Made by a program: the position numbers and the translations under genes
Origin: Oncomelania hupensis
Taxonomy: Eukaryota; Mollusca; Gastropoda; Littorinimorpha; Pomatiopsidae
Assembly: GCA_036898135.1 (NCBI GenBank)
Contig: CM072511.1
Coordinates: forward strand, 154,895,051-154,959,050
Reading direction: 5' to 3'
Length of the DNA stretch: 64,000 nt
In this document: piece after piece, positions 11,349-22,274 of the stretch
Numbering within the stretch: the stretch's first letter is position 1
Layout: each line of letters begins with the position of its first letter
The notes under the pieces: model-generated
Databases searched by the model: none
What the model was told of the DNA's origin: nothing
What the model saw: only the letters and a program-made list of their open reading frames with translations

Positions 11349-11982
11349 TGTTACGTTGAAACGTGAACGAAAGTATGTCGGAAGCGTGTACGATAGATCT
11401 AATCGTTTCGTTTTGCAAAGTATTCAATAATGGAGTTTATTTACCTTTGATTTGAGTTTGCATTGTTGTTAGGAGAGGCTTTGTATAACGTTGATAATTT
11501 GCGTTAGTCGATATTATTTGAGAATCTTCTGGATATGCGTGTTTACTCTTGATAGAAATTTCCGGATGGATATCGAAGGTCGTGAATGTTCCCGGAAGTA
11601 GAGAAAATGTGAATGACGTAAGTCAGTGATGACGATCTTTAGTTCGATTGGTGGCAGTGCGTCATTTCTACCACGTACCAAATCGTTCCAGAAAAGAGAG
11701 AGGTTATTTAATCGTGAGCCGAGTCGCTGTTGAGATAGTAAAGTTGTTGATAGTGATTTGGAAAGTTGCTGTGAAAGTTGTTGAGTTGAATTGAGAATTG
11801 TATGCAGTTGTTGGTGTGTGCTGAATAAAAGTGGAAAACTTCATACGCCGACTTTGTGACTTGTATGCTGATTGAGCAGGCTGTGTGAATAACGAATCTG
11901 AGTTACACAACTATCAGGAATTCAAGCATCGGGGCTGAATCAGATACTGATAGAAAACACCAACATCAAACTGAGTGTAACA
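11349..11982 (+). mobile_element. 5' LTR (634 bp) of Ty3/gypsy-type element
   Basis: It starts TGTTACGTTG and ends GAGTGTAACA, so the ends are the inverted pair TGTTAC/GTAACA. It has the same length as the copy at 16365-16998, and I found no differences when reading both. A TTATTTAA stretch (11704) is a possible TATA box, and GAATAAAAG (about 11822) is a possible polyadenylation signal. Identical LTRs imply a recent insertion. Confidence 0.95.
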
Positions 11983-12560
11983 TTTTGGGGGTCAAGCCGC
12001 GATTCACGCCATAGCCAAGGGTTCAACTGCTACAACAAGCGAGTCAACGTTACGAGAGGCAGTCATCGAGGGTAGCCGCCAACGAGTTGCGTCGAGAGGG
12101 GCCAACATACTGGGACTACATCACCGATAGGTTCGGGTTGACTGCAAGGGCGTGTAGTCGCCGAAGAGTTGCTTCGTGAGCGAACAACAGAGCGGGACTA
12201 CGTAGCTGCCGCAGGACTACGTCGAGGGACAGTCTCGGAGCTACATCGCCAGTATTAGAGAGAGCGACGAGCGGACGTCGCGTCTACTTCAGCACAGGAG
12301 CGTATACATCAACACCAGCGTGGTGCAGCGTCGCATACGACGAGGACAGCGGGGCCTGCGTCAGCGAAGGCGACTAGTGACAAGCATCAGCGCTACTGCA
12401 GAAAGCGTGCTGTTCTAGAACAGTCTAGAAAGGTACAGCACAGTCAAGAACTTTCCAGAAAAAGAACTCTACAGTCAAGAACTTTCTAGAAGAAGAACCT
12501 TCCAGAAAAGAACTTTCTAGAAAAGAACTTTCTTGAAAAGAACTTTCCAGAAGCATCAAG
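11983..12560 (+). promoter_or_regulatory. LTR-element leader with array of TTCnnGAA motifs
   Basis: This is the untranslated leader between the 5' LTR and the ATG at 12561. Its last 150 bases carry seven TTCnnGAA motifs (12413, 12453, 12484, 12500, 12515, 12530 and 12545). The last five are spaced 15-16 bp, so this is also a short tandem repeat with an AGAACTTTCTAGAAA-type unit. TTCnnGAA is the core of the heat-shock element recognised by HSF. Whether it acts as one here is inference; selection on RNA structure or simple tandem duplication are alternatives. A stop (TGA at 12534) is in frame with the ATG, so the array is not part of this protein. Confidence 0.7.
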
Positions 12561-15500
12561 ATGGCTGACTTCTGGCAGAAAGGGGTTGAACTGAATCTAA
12601 AAGGCAAGCAGCTGACGGAGTACGTCAAGTCTCAGGAGAGAATACGAGAAAGAGAATTGGAAGAGAAGCGTCTAGAAAAAGAAATAGAACTAGAACAGAA
12701 GCGTCTAGAAATTGAACAGCAGCGGCAAGAAAAAGAAGAGCAACGACGTCGTGAAGAAAGAGAAATAGAGGAGCAGCGACGTCGTGAAGACAGAGAATTT
12801 GAACTGAAGCGTCTGGAAATTGAACAGCAGCAGCAAGAAAGAGATCGTCAGTACCAGCTAGAGTTGGCGCGTATCCAGAACAATCAGCATGCGCCACAAG
12901 TCACCAACGACCATACGGCTCCAAAATTGCCAGCTTTCGTCGACGGGAAGGACCAGATCGACAGCTATCTGGCGAGATTCGAAAGGTTCGCCGAAAGCTC
13001 CAATTGGCAACCTCGAGACTGGGCGATTCGACTAAGTGCACTTCTGACGGGGCAAGCTCTCGAAGTTTACACCAGACTGTCGAACGATGACGCCAAAAAC
13101 TACGACGTCTTGAAAGAGGCCCTGTTGCAGTGCTACAACTTTACAGAGAAGGGCTACCGTAAACGCTTCCGTGAATGCCGGCCTAAGTCAGACGAGACGC
13201 CAAAGCAGTTTGTGGAGCGCCTGTCGTCATATCTACACAAGTGGGTGGAGTTATCAGGCGAAACGAAGTCTTACGACAGTCTCCATGACCTGATCGTGAA
13301 GGAACAATTTCTCAATGCCTGTCACAAGGACCTAGCGACCCACTTAGAAGAACAAAAGCTGCAGACGCTTAAAGATGTGACTGAGGCTGCTGAAAGATAT
13401 CTCATCGCTCATGGGAAAACCCTGGGGCCACCCAGCGCGACGAAACATTTTCAGAAGACTGGAAACCATGGGAACCAGGTCCAAGGGAGCCAGACGAGCC
13501 AGAGACAGACGGACTCCACGCCTCCTCCCAGGGAAGGGCACTCAAGAGGCTGTTTCATCTGCAACGCTACAGACCACAGAGCTGCCAGCTGCCCTCAAAG
13601 CAGAAATAGCGGACAGCGGAGCAGTACGGACAATGCAGCGGCGGGCAACCGGCAGAGGCGGTTCTCCAATCAACGGCAAACCAGTAGATCTGACCATCAA
13701 GTGTGCGGCGGGAGCGTCATTCTTCCGAGTGAGACCAAGCGCACAGCTACTCCTGCGGACGTGCAAGAGTGCATGACCGATGGCCAACTTCTCCTTGCCA
13801 ACGGAAAATCTATCCCCGTCGTCGCCAGCGCAGCTGTGACCGTCCAGAACATGCCTGTTTCCAAGGGACGCGTCGGAAATCATGAAGTGACTGTTTTAAG
13901 AGACTCTGGCTGCAGTGGGGTCATCGTCAGAGAAGACCTAATCGCTAAAGAACAGTTCACTGGCGATTCTAAATGGACACTCATGGCCGACAGCAAATGT
14001 GTGAAAGCGCCAGTTGCAAAAATTCTTGTCAACACCCCTTTCTACATAGGCGAAGTCGAAGCGGTTTGCCTGAAGAAGCCGCTGTATGATTTGATGATCG
14101 GGAATATCGACGGCGCGAGACGACCCGACGACCCCGATTCAGAATGGAGTCCTGCCTCAACCCAACACGTCGAAGTTGTGGAGGAGGATCCATTGCCGTT
14201 TCCCGATGGAGACCTTACAGAGCTGCTACGGGACAATGTGGCTACTCCGGCTCAGCCCTGCCGACCAGAGATTGTCGGTGCTGTTACTACCAGGGCCCAG
14301 GCCAAGAGAGACAAGATGTCTACGCCACTGAAGGTCGCCGACAACTCCAAAGCTGCCATCGTGGACAGAGATAAGCTGATCCAGCTCCAGGAAGCTGATA
14401 GCACTTTAAACAAGTACAGGAACCGCCAAGACCACGTGACCAAAGGCAGTGGTACGGTCTATTTTGAGGTGAAGGCCAAGATCCTGTATCGAATCTTCCA
14501 GCACCCGAGGGTCAACGGAGGTAAACCACTACGTCAAGTTTTGGTACCGTTACCCCTAAGGCGCCAAGTGATGGAAGTAGCACATGACTCAATCATGGGA
14601 GGTCACCTAGGTATCAAGAAGACGTCGGATAGAATCCAGGCGGTGTTCTACTGGCCAGGACTTCATGCGGACGTCAGCCGTTTCTGCCGATCGTGTGACA
14701 TTTGCCAGAAGACCATACCTCGAGGAAGGGTCCCGAAAGTGCCTATGCAGAGGATGCCTCTGATCGACCGACCTTTCAAGAGGGTGGCCTTAGACTTAAT
14801 CGGCGAAATAAGACCTCCGAGTGAAGAAGGTCATCGATGGGTACTGACTTTAGTGGACTATGCGACTCGGTACCCAGAAGCAGTGCCGCTGAAGAAGATT
14901 GACACTGAAACTGTAGCAGAGGCACTGGTGGACATGTTCAGTAGACTTGGAGTGCCTGAAGAAATTCTGACAGACCTCGGGACACAGTTCGTCTCTGACT
15001 GTATGAAGGAGGTCAACAGACTGCTGAGCATCCGGCATTTGACTACGACACCCTACCATCCGATGTGCAACGGGCTTGTCGAAAAGTTCAATGCTACGCT
15101 GAAATCCACCCTGAAGAAACTGTGCAGCGAGCAGCCCAGACAATGGCATCGCTATATCAACGCCTTACTTTTCGCCTACAGAGAAGTACCGCAGGAGTCC
15201 ACCGGCTTTTCTCCGTTCGAGCTGCTGTACGGAAGAACCATCCGAGGGCCGATGCACATCCTAAAAGAACTGTGGACGAAAGAAGTAGACACCCCAGAGG
15301 TGAAGAACAGTTACCAGTACGTGTTTGAGCTACGAGAGAAGCTGGAGCAGACTCTCGAGATAGCCAGAGAAAACCTGAAGAAGTCCCAGGACTGTGGAAA
15401 GCACTACTATGATCGTAGGGCTGTGAAAAGGAAGTTTAAACCTGGCAACAAAGTGCTGGTGCTGCTACCTACTGATCACAATAAGTTGCTGATGCAGTGG

Positions 15501-16100
15501 AAAGGCCCGTACGAAGTGGAGACCGTGGTGGGAATCAACGACTACAAGGTGAAGGTCGGCCAGCATTCCAAGATATACCACGCCAACCTCCTTAAGCTGT
15601 ACGTGGAAAGGCCATCAGAGACTGTGCACGTAGCCACAGCAGCTGTGACCGACGACAGCTTTGACAGCGAAGAACTGTTGGAACTGGGAGACTTCCACAG
15701 CAAAGAAGGCATCGATGATGTTAAGCTACGGCCGAGCTTGACGGAAGGTCAAAAGATGGAGCTCAAGGGCCTTATGGGCGAGTTTCCCCACAACTTCAGC
15801 GATGTCCCTGGCTCTACGACTTTGGTCGAACATGAAGTCCACACCCAGACCTGGAAGGAGCATCTGCAGACCTTGAGGGAGCTGTTCCACCGTCCCGCAG
15901 AAGCCAACCTGACCGTGAGACCCAGCGAATGCATTCTGGGAGCTGACAACGTCGACTGCGTCGGACATCCGACGGAAGAAAAAGACAACGGAGGATGCAC
16001 TGACTCCAGGAAAACCCACGTGATCGTCGTCTTTGACCCTGGGCCGATGACAACCGCAACTGGCGAGGGCGACGTTTCCTTGCGGATGGAAAAACATTGA
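12561..16100 (+). CDS. Gag-protease-integrase-RT(remnant) polyprotein, 1179 aa
   Basis: The frame is single and uninterrupted. Residues about 20-115 are a Glu/Arg/Gln-rich coiled coil with EIEQQRQEK-like repeats. Residues about 122-285 resemble a retrotransposon capsid domain. A CX2CX4HX4C zinc knuckle starts at C330. A protease-like motif is DSG at 448-450, with Ser where Thr is usual. Integrase follows with H675, H682, C709, C712 and the D745-X59-D805-X35-E841 triad, then a GPY-type module (QWKGPY near 980). After VEHEVHTQ (to 1096) the frame passes directly to TWKEHLQTLRELF, which lies after the YxDD region in intact relatives. The RT palm is therefore missing by an in-frame deletion, and little RNase H remains. 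It should supply capsid and integrase but not reverse transcription (inference). Confidence 0.92.
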   Translation: MADFWQKGVELNLKGKQLTEYVKSQERIRERELEEKRLEKEIELEQKRLEIEQQRQEKEEQRRREEREIEEQRRREDREFELKRLEIEQQQQERDRQYQLELARIQNNQHAPQVTNDHTAPKLPAFVDGKDQIDSYLARFERFAESSNWQPRDWAIRLSALLTGQALEVYTRLSNDDAKNYDVLKEALLQCYNFTEKGYRKRFRECRPKSDETPKQFVERLSSYLHKWVELSGETKSYDSLHDLIVKEQFLNACHKDLATHLEEQKLQTLKDVTEAAERYLIAHGKTLGPPSATKHFQKTGNHGNQVQGSQTSQRQTDSTPPPREGHSRGCFICNATDHRAASCPQSRNSGQRSSTDNAAAGNRQRRFSNQRQTSRSDHQVCGGSVILPSETKRTATPADVQECMTDGQLLLANGKSIPVVASAAVTVQNMPVSKGRVGNHEVTVLRDSGCSGVIVREDLIAKEQFTGDSKWTLMADSKCVKAPVAKILVNTPFYIGEVEAVCLKKPLYDLMIGNIDGARRPDDPDSEWSPASTQHVEVVEEDPLPFPDGDLTELLRDNVATPAQPCRPEIVGAVTTRAQAKRDKMSTPLKVADNSKAAIVDRDKLIQLQEADSTLNKYRNRQDHVTKGSGTVYFEVKAKILYRIFQHPRVNGGKPLRQVLVPLPLRRQVMEVAHDSIMGGHLGIKKTSDRIQAVFYWPGLHADVSRFCRSCDICQKTIPRGRVPKVPMQRMPLIDRPFKRVALDLIGEIRPPSEEGHRWVLTLVDYATRYPEAVPLKKIDTETVAEALVDMFSRLGVPEEILTDLGTQFVSDCMKEVNRLLSIRHLTTTPYHPMCNGLVEKFNATLKSTLKKLCSEQPRQWHRYINALLFAYREVPQESTGFSPFELLYGRTIRGPMHILKELWTKEVDTPEVKNSYQYVFELREKLEQTLEIARENLKKSQDCGKHYYDRRAVKRKFKPGNKVLVLLPTDHNKLLMQWKGPYEVETVVGINDYKVKVGQHSKIYHANLLKLYVERPSETVHVATAAVTDDSFDSEELLELGDFHSKEGIDDVKLRPSLTEGQKMELKGLMGEFPHNFSDVPGSTTLVEHEVHTQTWKEHLQTLRELFHRPAEANLTVRPSECILGADNVDCVGHPTEEKDNGGCTDSRKTHVIVVFDPGPMTTATGEGDVSLRMEKH

Positions 16101-16275
16101 CTCTGTGTAAATGAACTGTGATCATTGACAGTATCCAGAAAGACTTGCAAATGAGAAACTTTGACTCTGTGTGAATGAACTGTGAACATTGACATTATCC
16201 AGGTAGATTTGAAGATGAAAACCATTGACTCTGTGTAGATAAGCTGAGCGCAATTACAGTATTCAGAAAGTCTTA
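16092..16275 (+). repeat. Threefold ~60-bp repeat in the element's 3' untranslated region
   Basis: The phrase TTGACTCTGTGT recurs at about 16097, 16162 and 16225, each followed by an AACTGTGA-like stretch and a variant of ACAGTATCCAGAAAG. These are imperfect tandem copies between the stop codon and the polypurine tract. Confidence 0.75.
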
Positions 16276-16364
16276 AATTAGTTTCAATTGAGGACTTTGT
16301 TTGTGCATTACGTTTCAACGTTGTTGAAAGAAATTGGGTAAATTTCTTCTTGAGTGGGGGGTTA

Positions 16365-16998
16365 TGTTACGTTGAAACGTGAACGAAAGTATGTCGGAAG
16401 CGTGTACGATAGATCTAATCGTTTCGTTTTGCAAAGTATTCAATAATGGAGTTTATTTACCTTTGATTTGAGTTTGCATTGTTGTTAGGAGAGGCTTTGT
16501 ATAACGTTGATAATTTGCGTTAGTCGATATTATTTGAGAATCTTCTGGATATGCGTGTTTACTCTTGATAGAAATTTCCGGATGGATATCGAAGGTCGTG
16601 AATGTTCCCGGAAGTAGAGAAAATGTGAATGACGTAAGTCAGTGATGACGATCTTTAGTTCGATTGGTGGCAGTGCGTCATTTCTACCACGTACCAAATC
16701 GTTCCAGAAAAGAGAGAGGTTATTTAATCGTGAGCCGAGTCGCTGTTGAGATAGTAAAGTTGTTGATAGTGATTTGGAAAGTTGCTGTGAAAGTTGTTGA
16801 GTTGAATTGAGAATTGTATGCAGTTGTTGGTGTGTGCTGAATAAAAGTGGAAAACTTCATACGCCGACTTTGTGACTTGTATGCTGATTGAGCAGGCTGT
16901 GTGAATAACGAATCTGAGTTACACAACTATCAGGAATTCAAGCATCGGGGCTGAATCAGATACTGATAGAAAACACCAACATCAAACTGAGTGTAACA
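16365..16998 (+). mobile_element. 3' LTR (634 bp)
   Basis: Same length and, by reading, same sequence as the 5' LTR at 11349-11982, including the TGTTAC start and GTAACA end. It is followed by CGCGC (16999-17003), matching the five bases before the 5' LTR. Confidence 0.95.
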
Positions 16999-17003
16999 CG
17001 CGC

Positions 17004-17840
17004 ACTCACAACCCCCCCCCCCCCCTCTCTCTCTCTCTCTCTATCGCACCCGCATTAAAGCAATATAATAAATATACTCGTGTGTAATATTCCTGCACAA
17101 TACCTCCGCGTTGAAATGGGGATATGGTCCTAATGATCAACGATGAGCAATGATGAACAGGTGGCTTCTGGGCTGTGGAAGAACGTTGAAGGGAAATAAA
17201 ACGCTCGTTAATGCGTTATAGTGGAAAGATGCAAAACAATGAAGCATCGGCGAGTCTCAGCGAAGCTGTGTGCAGTATGCTTTGGCTTTGAAGAGAGAAA
17301 ACACGATTTACAATCTTTTGATTTGAGGGCTTTAAAGCGAACCCGCCTCTGACTGATCTGCAACTATCTGTTATCTATGTGAAAATGTTAATTCTTCGTA
17401 AACACCTAACCAAGCCCCTATTTGAACCCTTTACCGTCGCGGCATATTTTTGGGTAAAGGGCGACAACGTAGGTCTACTACACACACGGGCATTAAACCA
17501 AGTGGAATGGGCCCTGGATAGCAAAAGCGGTTTTGGAACTTCGATAACATAGCAGTAGCAGACTATAAGTTGTTTTTGGCTTTGTCCGTCCGTTCGGAGG
17601 TGATAAGCCTATTTGCGCAATTTTCTCTGAAACTAATGGACATATTTCTTTGAAACGTAGTATTTAGTTAGGAAATAGTGAACCCTACCAGATCCCCAAA
17701 ATGTATGCATGTCGGGTGACGCCATCATGGAGACGTCATAATTTGTTGTTGTTTTTTTTTCCCTCCTAATCCTATTTTCTCCCAAACTATTGGAGGGATT
17801 TGGTTCAAGTTTGGTAAGCTTATATACTTAGACTTTAATT

Positions 17841-17842
<2 letters not shown>
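17004..17842. other. Poly-C/CT tract then unassigned sequence
   Basis: A C-run followed by CT units occupies 17012-17042. The remainder to 17842 has no gene, tRNA box or known repeat that I can support. Confidence 0.5.
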
Positions 17843-17880
<38 letters not shown>

Positions 17881-17916
17881 TGGGTGTGTGGGTGTGTGTG
17901 TGTGTGTGTGTGTGTT
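17843..17916. repeat. (GT)n microsatellite
   Basis: A GT array with a few TTTG/GGGT interruptions. The minus-strand open frame across it is low complexity. Confidence 0.92.
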
Positions 17917-18739
17917 TAAAATAAAAATTCTCATAAACATTTATAACGAGCATTGTTTGTAGTGTTCAACAGCATACAAATAAATTTTTAAAAGTGTTTA
18001 AAAATTAAAAAAACAACAACATTACAACACAATCTCTCTCTGTGTGTCTCTCTGTCTCTGCCTCTGTATGTCTGTCTGTCTTTCGGATAATGTGGACCAT
18101 ATATTCAATTTTAATCCTATTGCTGAGTCTTGGTGATTTTAACACTGACCTTTTGAAACCACAAGTTAGAAGTTCGATGGAAATACTAATACTATCTTCT
18201 ATTGTTTTTCATTTATTTCCCGTTCACTTCCTTCCCAGTTATTTTCCCCTCCCCTTCTCAGCAGACTAATAACAATGTTACATTGGGCTGCTACCCCTGT
18301 GCTATTAAAGATCCACTGTACTTGGTCAATGTTCTTGTGTACTGTACTACCTTAAGGCCTCACGTTTACTCAAAAAAAAAAAAAAAATAAATAAAATAAA
18401 GATTTTTTAAATAAAAAAGTCATCAAAATCCTCGTTACTTGTTTCTACACAATAAAATAACAGACTTATGCCTGGAGATAGCTCAATCCGCCTTAAGCAT
18501 GTCTAGTATGGAGTAGTGTGCTTTTGAAGTTGACAAGAGCGCAGTTGGCTCAGGTTGGTGTACGCAGTGTACTCGAACGTCAGGAGATAACATTAATTGC
18601 AGAGTGCACATGCAGGCAGTGATTGAAAGCCCCATGATGACCTGGAGTAATACATTTGTTAAAAAAGCAATAATTGTAGAGCTTTACAGCTCGGGAACAA
18701 CAAAGAAGCACCAAAAAAAAAAAAAACCACCACACTGAG
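17917..18739. other. Unassigned, no gene seen
   Basis: Contains a CTCTCTGTCTCTG-rich patch (18033-18080) and A-runs (18370-18415, 18712-18726). No coding signal was recognised. Confidence 0.4.
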
Positions 18740-19041
18740 ACACTGCACCTCTACTTCTTCGGAAGAGAGTATAAACCGAGGTCTAGCTGATGAACGCACA
18801 CATTCTATCGCACAGACTGTAAAGTCCCTGACGCTCATGTCCTAGACATATACACCCAGCACGCACTAGGTCCTTTCTCCCCATCCCCAGTCGCTCAGGA
18901 TCGTGCTCAGTGGTCTAGGCGTCAGGCTACGCGCCTAAAGGTTGCCAGTGGGCGCCTCGGGCGGCTAGAGTTAGATCCTGTATCGGCCAACGCCTTGAGC
19001 AGGTCTTGAGCTGGAAAAGCGCTATATAAGATGGCTATTTC
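18740..19041 (+). repeat. Dispersed repeat family E, copy 1
   Basis: Shares long blocks with 27172-27614 and 48668-48802: GAGAGTATAAACCGAGGTCT, GACGCTCATGTCCTAGAC, GTTAGATCCTGTATCGGCCA and the end AAAAGCGCTATATAAGAT. The longest copy ends in an (AAT)n array. It looks like a SINE-sized retrotransposon or a LINE 3' end (inference). No RNA polymerase III boxes were recognised. Confidence 0.8.
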
Positions 19042-19164
19042 CCGGAGTTTTATCACGTCAGCCAATCACACATACACAATAAGGCTGTGTGCTATGTTCC
19101 GCTTTGCTATAGGGGACTCGCTTACAGGCACCCGACTTGAGTAATTAATGTAATGGTTAAGCAC

Positions 19165-19837
19165 CCTGGTAAGACTGCTGCGCTCCCTTGTCATCTCCAT
19201 CTTCCTAGTAGCTTGCGAAACATGGACCCTAACACTAACAGCAGACCTATAACGAAGAATACAAAGCATGGAGATGAGGTGCTACAGAAGACTTATGAGC
19301 GTTTCGTTTCGTTGTGTAGATTAATGCCCCGGACACTTTCGCATAATTTTATATGAGACGGGACTTCTGAGCATTCCCTATACCCAACACATCACCAACA
19401 ACGAAGTCCGACAGACCATCACACAAGCCATTGGATAACACGATGGTCTGCTTACAGTGGTGAAGAAACGGAAACTCCGATGGTATGACAACGTTACAAG
19501 AGCATCAGGCCTCGCAAAAAACCACCCTGCAAGGCACAATGCAAGGAGGCAGAAGAAGAAAGGTGGGAGGACAAAGTTCGAGAATGGACTGGTTTGACAC
19601 ATGAGAGTTGTTGAGGACAGAGAAAGATGGAGTACGCTGGTTAAACGATCATCTGTGGTGCCCCAACGACTTTCGAGTTACGGGATAGGATAGGATAAAA
19701 TAGGATAGGATGTTAGTTTAGTTTAATAGATTAACGTCCCCGGACACATAAGCGTATAGGGGACGATAATAATAGGATAGGATAGGATAGGATAGGATAG
19801 GATAGGATAGGATAGGATAGGATAGGATAGGATAGGG
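19165..19837 (+). mobile_element. RTE-like LINE fragment (copy D) with two small insertions
   Basis: The end of the LINE frame is recognisable (from AAGACTGCTGCGCTC to GATCATCTGTGGTGCC), but stops and deletions disrupt it. A 61-bp insertion (19301-19361) lies between imperfect 11-bp repeats GACTTATGAGC (19290-19300) and GACTTCTGAGC (19362-19372). The GGATA tail starts at 19683, is interrupted at about 19712-19768 by a second insertion that shares the core TAGATTAACGTCCCCGGACAC with the first, and then continues to 19837 as a clean (GGATA)n run. Confidence 0.85.
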
Positions 19838-20078
19838 CACTTATATAGCTATAGTGTGAAGGTAAAGGGTATTTGATACGCTGTACGCATGGCTCCCTAG
19901 CTGTATTTGCCCCTCTGCATTCCGTTTGATTCACGCTCGACACGGAAATAGCAGTACGAAAACAGATGCGTTATTCCGACGCTCCCATTTCCCACCTTAC
20001 CCCCCCGAATAATATGCTGCCATGATGGTGGCACTCGCAGGGACTAACATTTAAAATGTGCAGTGAATTTCTATCGTC

Positions 20079-20082
<4 letters not shown>
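19838..20082. other. Unassigned sequence
   Basis: No gene or repeat family recognised. Confidence 0.4.
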
Positions 20083-20176
<94 letters not shown>

Positions 20177-20323
20177 TGGAGTGTGTTTGTATTTCAAGGC
20201 ATATCTGGAAGGAAGGAGAGGAGGTAAAGGGAGATGTGTGTGTGTGTGTGTGTTTGTGTGTATGTGTGTGTTTGTGTGTATGTGTGTGTTTGTGTGTATG
20301 TGTGTGTTTGTGTGTATGTGTGT
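20083..20323. repeat. (TTA)n and (GT)n microsatellites
   Basis: A perfect TTA array (20083-20175) is followed after about 60 bp by a GT array with a GTTTGTGTGTATGTGT superunit (20234-20323). Confidence 0.93.
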
Positions 20324-20454
20324 GATCAGAACGAGCCAAAAGCCAGTCTTTGGTTTGGTCCATCGGTCCGTCGGTCGCCATATCTTCCAAAAACCACTAA
20401 ACGGATTTTGATCATGTGGCAGACTGGGCAAACCATCCAAGGAGAAGAGAGCCT

Positions 20455-20612
20455 AGAGACCTAAAACAACACTGAACCGCCAGAGCAATCAATCTGCCAA
20501 GATGAACTGCACAATGGCCATTTTTATCTTGCTCACCGCGGGACTCGAACTTGGGTCATCGGTGTGGCAGGCAAACGCTCTTTTTCTGAGTTGCGGCGGT
20601 GCGACAACTCCT
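20455..20612 (-). mobile_element. tRNA-derived SINE, family B, diverged copy
   Basis: On the minus strand the head has CCGCAACTCAG, an anticodon-arm-like stretch, and ACCCAAGTTCGAGTCCC (box B), followed by AAAAATGGCCATTGTGC and GATTGATTGCTCTGGCGGTTC. The body matches the copies at 55890-56037 (minus) and 57935-58170 (plus). A TTTTTC replacement has damaged box A. Confidence 0.8.
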
Positions 20613-20835
20613 ACGTATTCACAATTCACAATTTCCTGTCGGCTCTGTGCGCGGACGATTTTGGAAGGAGGGAGAGGGGGGAGGGCAAAAGGGAATGAGG
20701 ACGAGGAGGTGGATGATTTATGCACGTGTGACTCCTGTTACCCAGATGTAGTCACGTGTTGTCAGACGGTAGGCTTATTTTAAATTAGTTTTTATTTTTT
20801 ATTATCATAGTGCTCTTCTGCTAATTATAGTATAT
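20613..20835. other. Unassigned sequence
   Basis: No gene or repeat family recognised. Confidence 0.4.
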
Positions 20836-21139
<304 letters not shown>

Positions 21140-21208
21140 CTTCTTGTGTTGGAGCACGACTTTGATAGCTATGCGCTATGCATGCTTTATTATTAATGAA
21201 AAGTCGCT

Positions 21209-21401
<193 letters not shown>

Positions 21402-21668
21402 GTGGGTGGGTGGTGGAAGGTTGTGTGTTGTGTCTGTGTATGTATCCCCTGTTGGTTAAAGGCCTATGGTTTTGGGAGTTGCTAGGCACCTTGTACTTGC
21501 CGTTGCACTGCCATTAGTTTAGCGTGCCTGCCTCTTGTTGTGAGCTTGTGTAAAAGAGACCCACGTTGACCATCATCTTTCCACACAGCCTTTTCACATT
21601 CACAGTACTGCCCCGCTGAAAAAAGAAGCTTACACACACAAATTCTTCCCAAAGTATAGTTATGTGGT

Positions 21669-22101
21669 TTAATCAATAAATTTGTTGTTATTGCTGTTGC
21701 TGTTTTGTTATTGCTGTTGTTATTGCTGCTGTTGTTGTTGTTGGTGGTGGTGTTGTTGTGGTAGCTGTTGTTGTTGTTGTTGTTGTTACTGTTGTTGTTG
21801 CTGTTGTTGATGTTTTTGTTGTTGTTGCTGTTGTTGTGGCTGTTGCTGTTGATATTGTTGTTGTTACTGTTGTTGTTGCTGTTGTTGTTGCTGCTGCTGT
21901 TATTGATGTTGTTGTTGTTGTTGTAGTTGCTGTTGTTGTTATTGCTGTTGTTGTAGCTGCAGTTGTTGTTGCTGCTGTTGTTTCTGATGTTGTTGACGTT
22001 GCTGTTGTTGTTGGTGTTGTTGCTGTTATTGTTGTTTTTGTTGTTGTTGCTGTTGTCGTTGCGGTTCTTGTTGTTGTTGTTGTTGTTGCTGTTGTTGTTT
22101 T
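21669..22101. repeat. Impure (TTG)n / (CTG) trinucleotide array
   Basis: About 430 bp of TTG units with scattered CTG, TTA and GTG variants. The open frames across it encode Val- or Leu-rich low-complexity peptides and are not genes. Confidence 0.92.
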
Positions 22102-22274
22102 TGGAGAGGGAGGGTGGAGGAGCGGGATGGAGAGGGCTGTTTTTATATTTATTTTTATTTTCTTTATTTCATTTTTTTTGGGGGGGAGGAGAGGTGAGGA
22201 GAAGGAGAAGTCTATTTCTAGCAGCCGCTAGCTACCTTTCTAGCGCTAAGAATATCAACTACTAGATCCTACAG

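Larger units (their letters stand above)
11349..16998 (+). mobile_element. Ty3/gypsy-type LTR retrotransposon with integrase before RT remnant
   Basis: This is a complete proviral layout: 5' LTR, leader, one long frame (12561-16100), purine-rich tract and 3' LTR, with a 5-bp CGCGC duplication outside. A possible primer-binding site starts TGGGGGTCAAGCC at 11986, four bases after the LTR; I could not assign its tRNA. The polypurine tract is GAGTGGGGGG (16352-16361), three bases before the 3' LTR. The domain order is gag, protease, integrase, RT remnant. Integrase upstream of RT is known for the Gmr1 group of Ty3/gypsy elements, otherwise it is unusual. The RT catalytic core and RNase H are missing, so the copy should be non-autonomous. 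Total length is 5,650 bp. Confidence 0.93.

Noticed and set aside
12425..12897. Minus-strand ORFs opposite the gag start and leader
   Set aside because: They mirror the leader repeat array and the Glu/Arg-rich coiled coil; no domain.
21669..22265. Valine- or leucine-rich ORFs
   Set aside because: Low-complexity translation of the TTG array.
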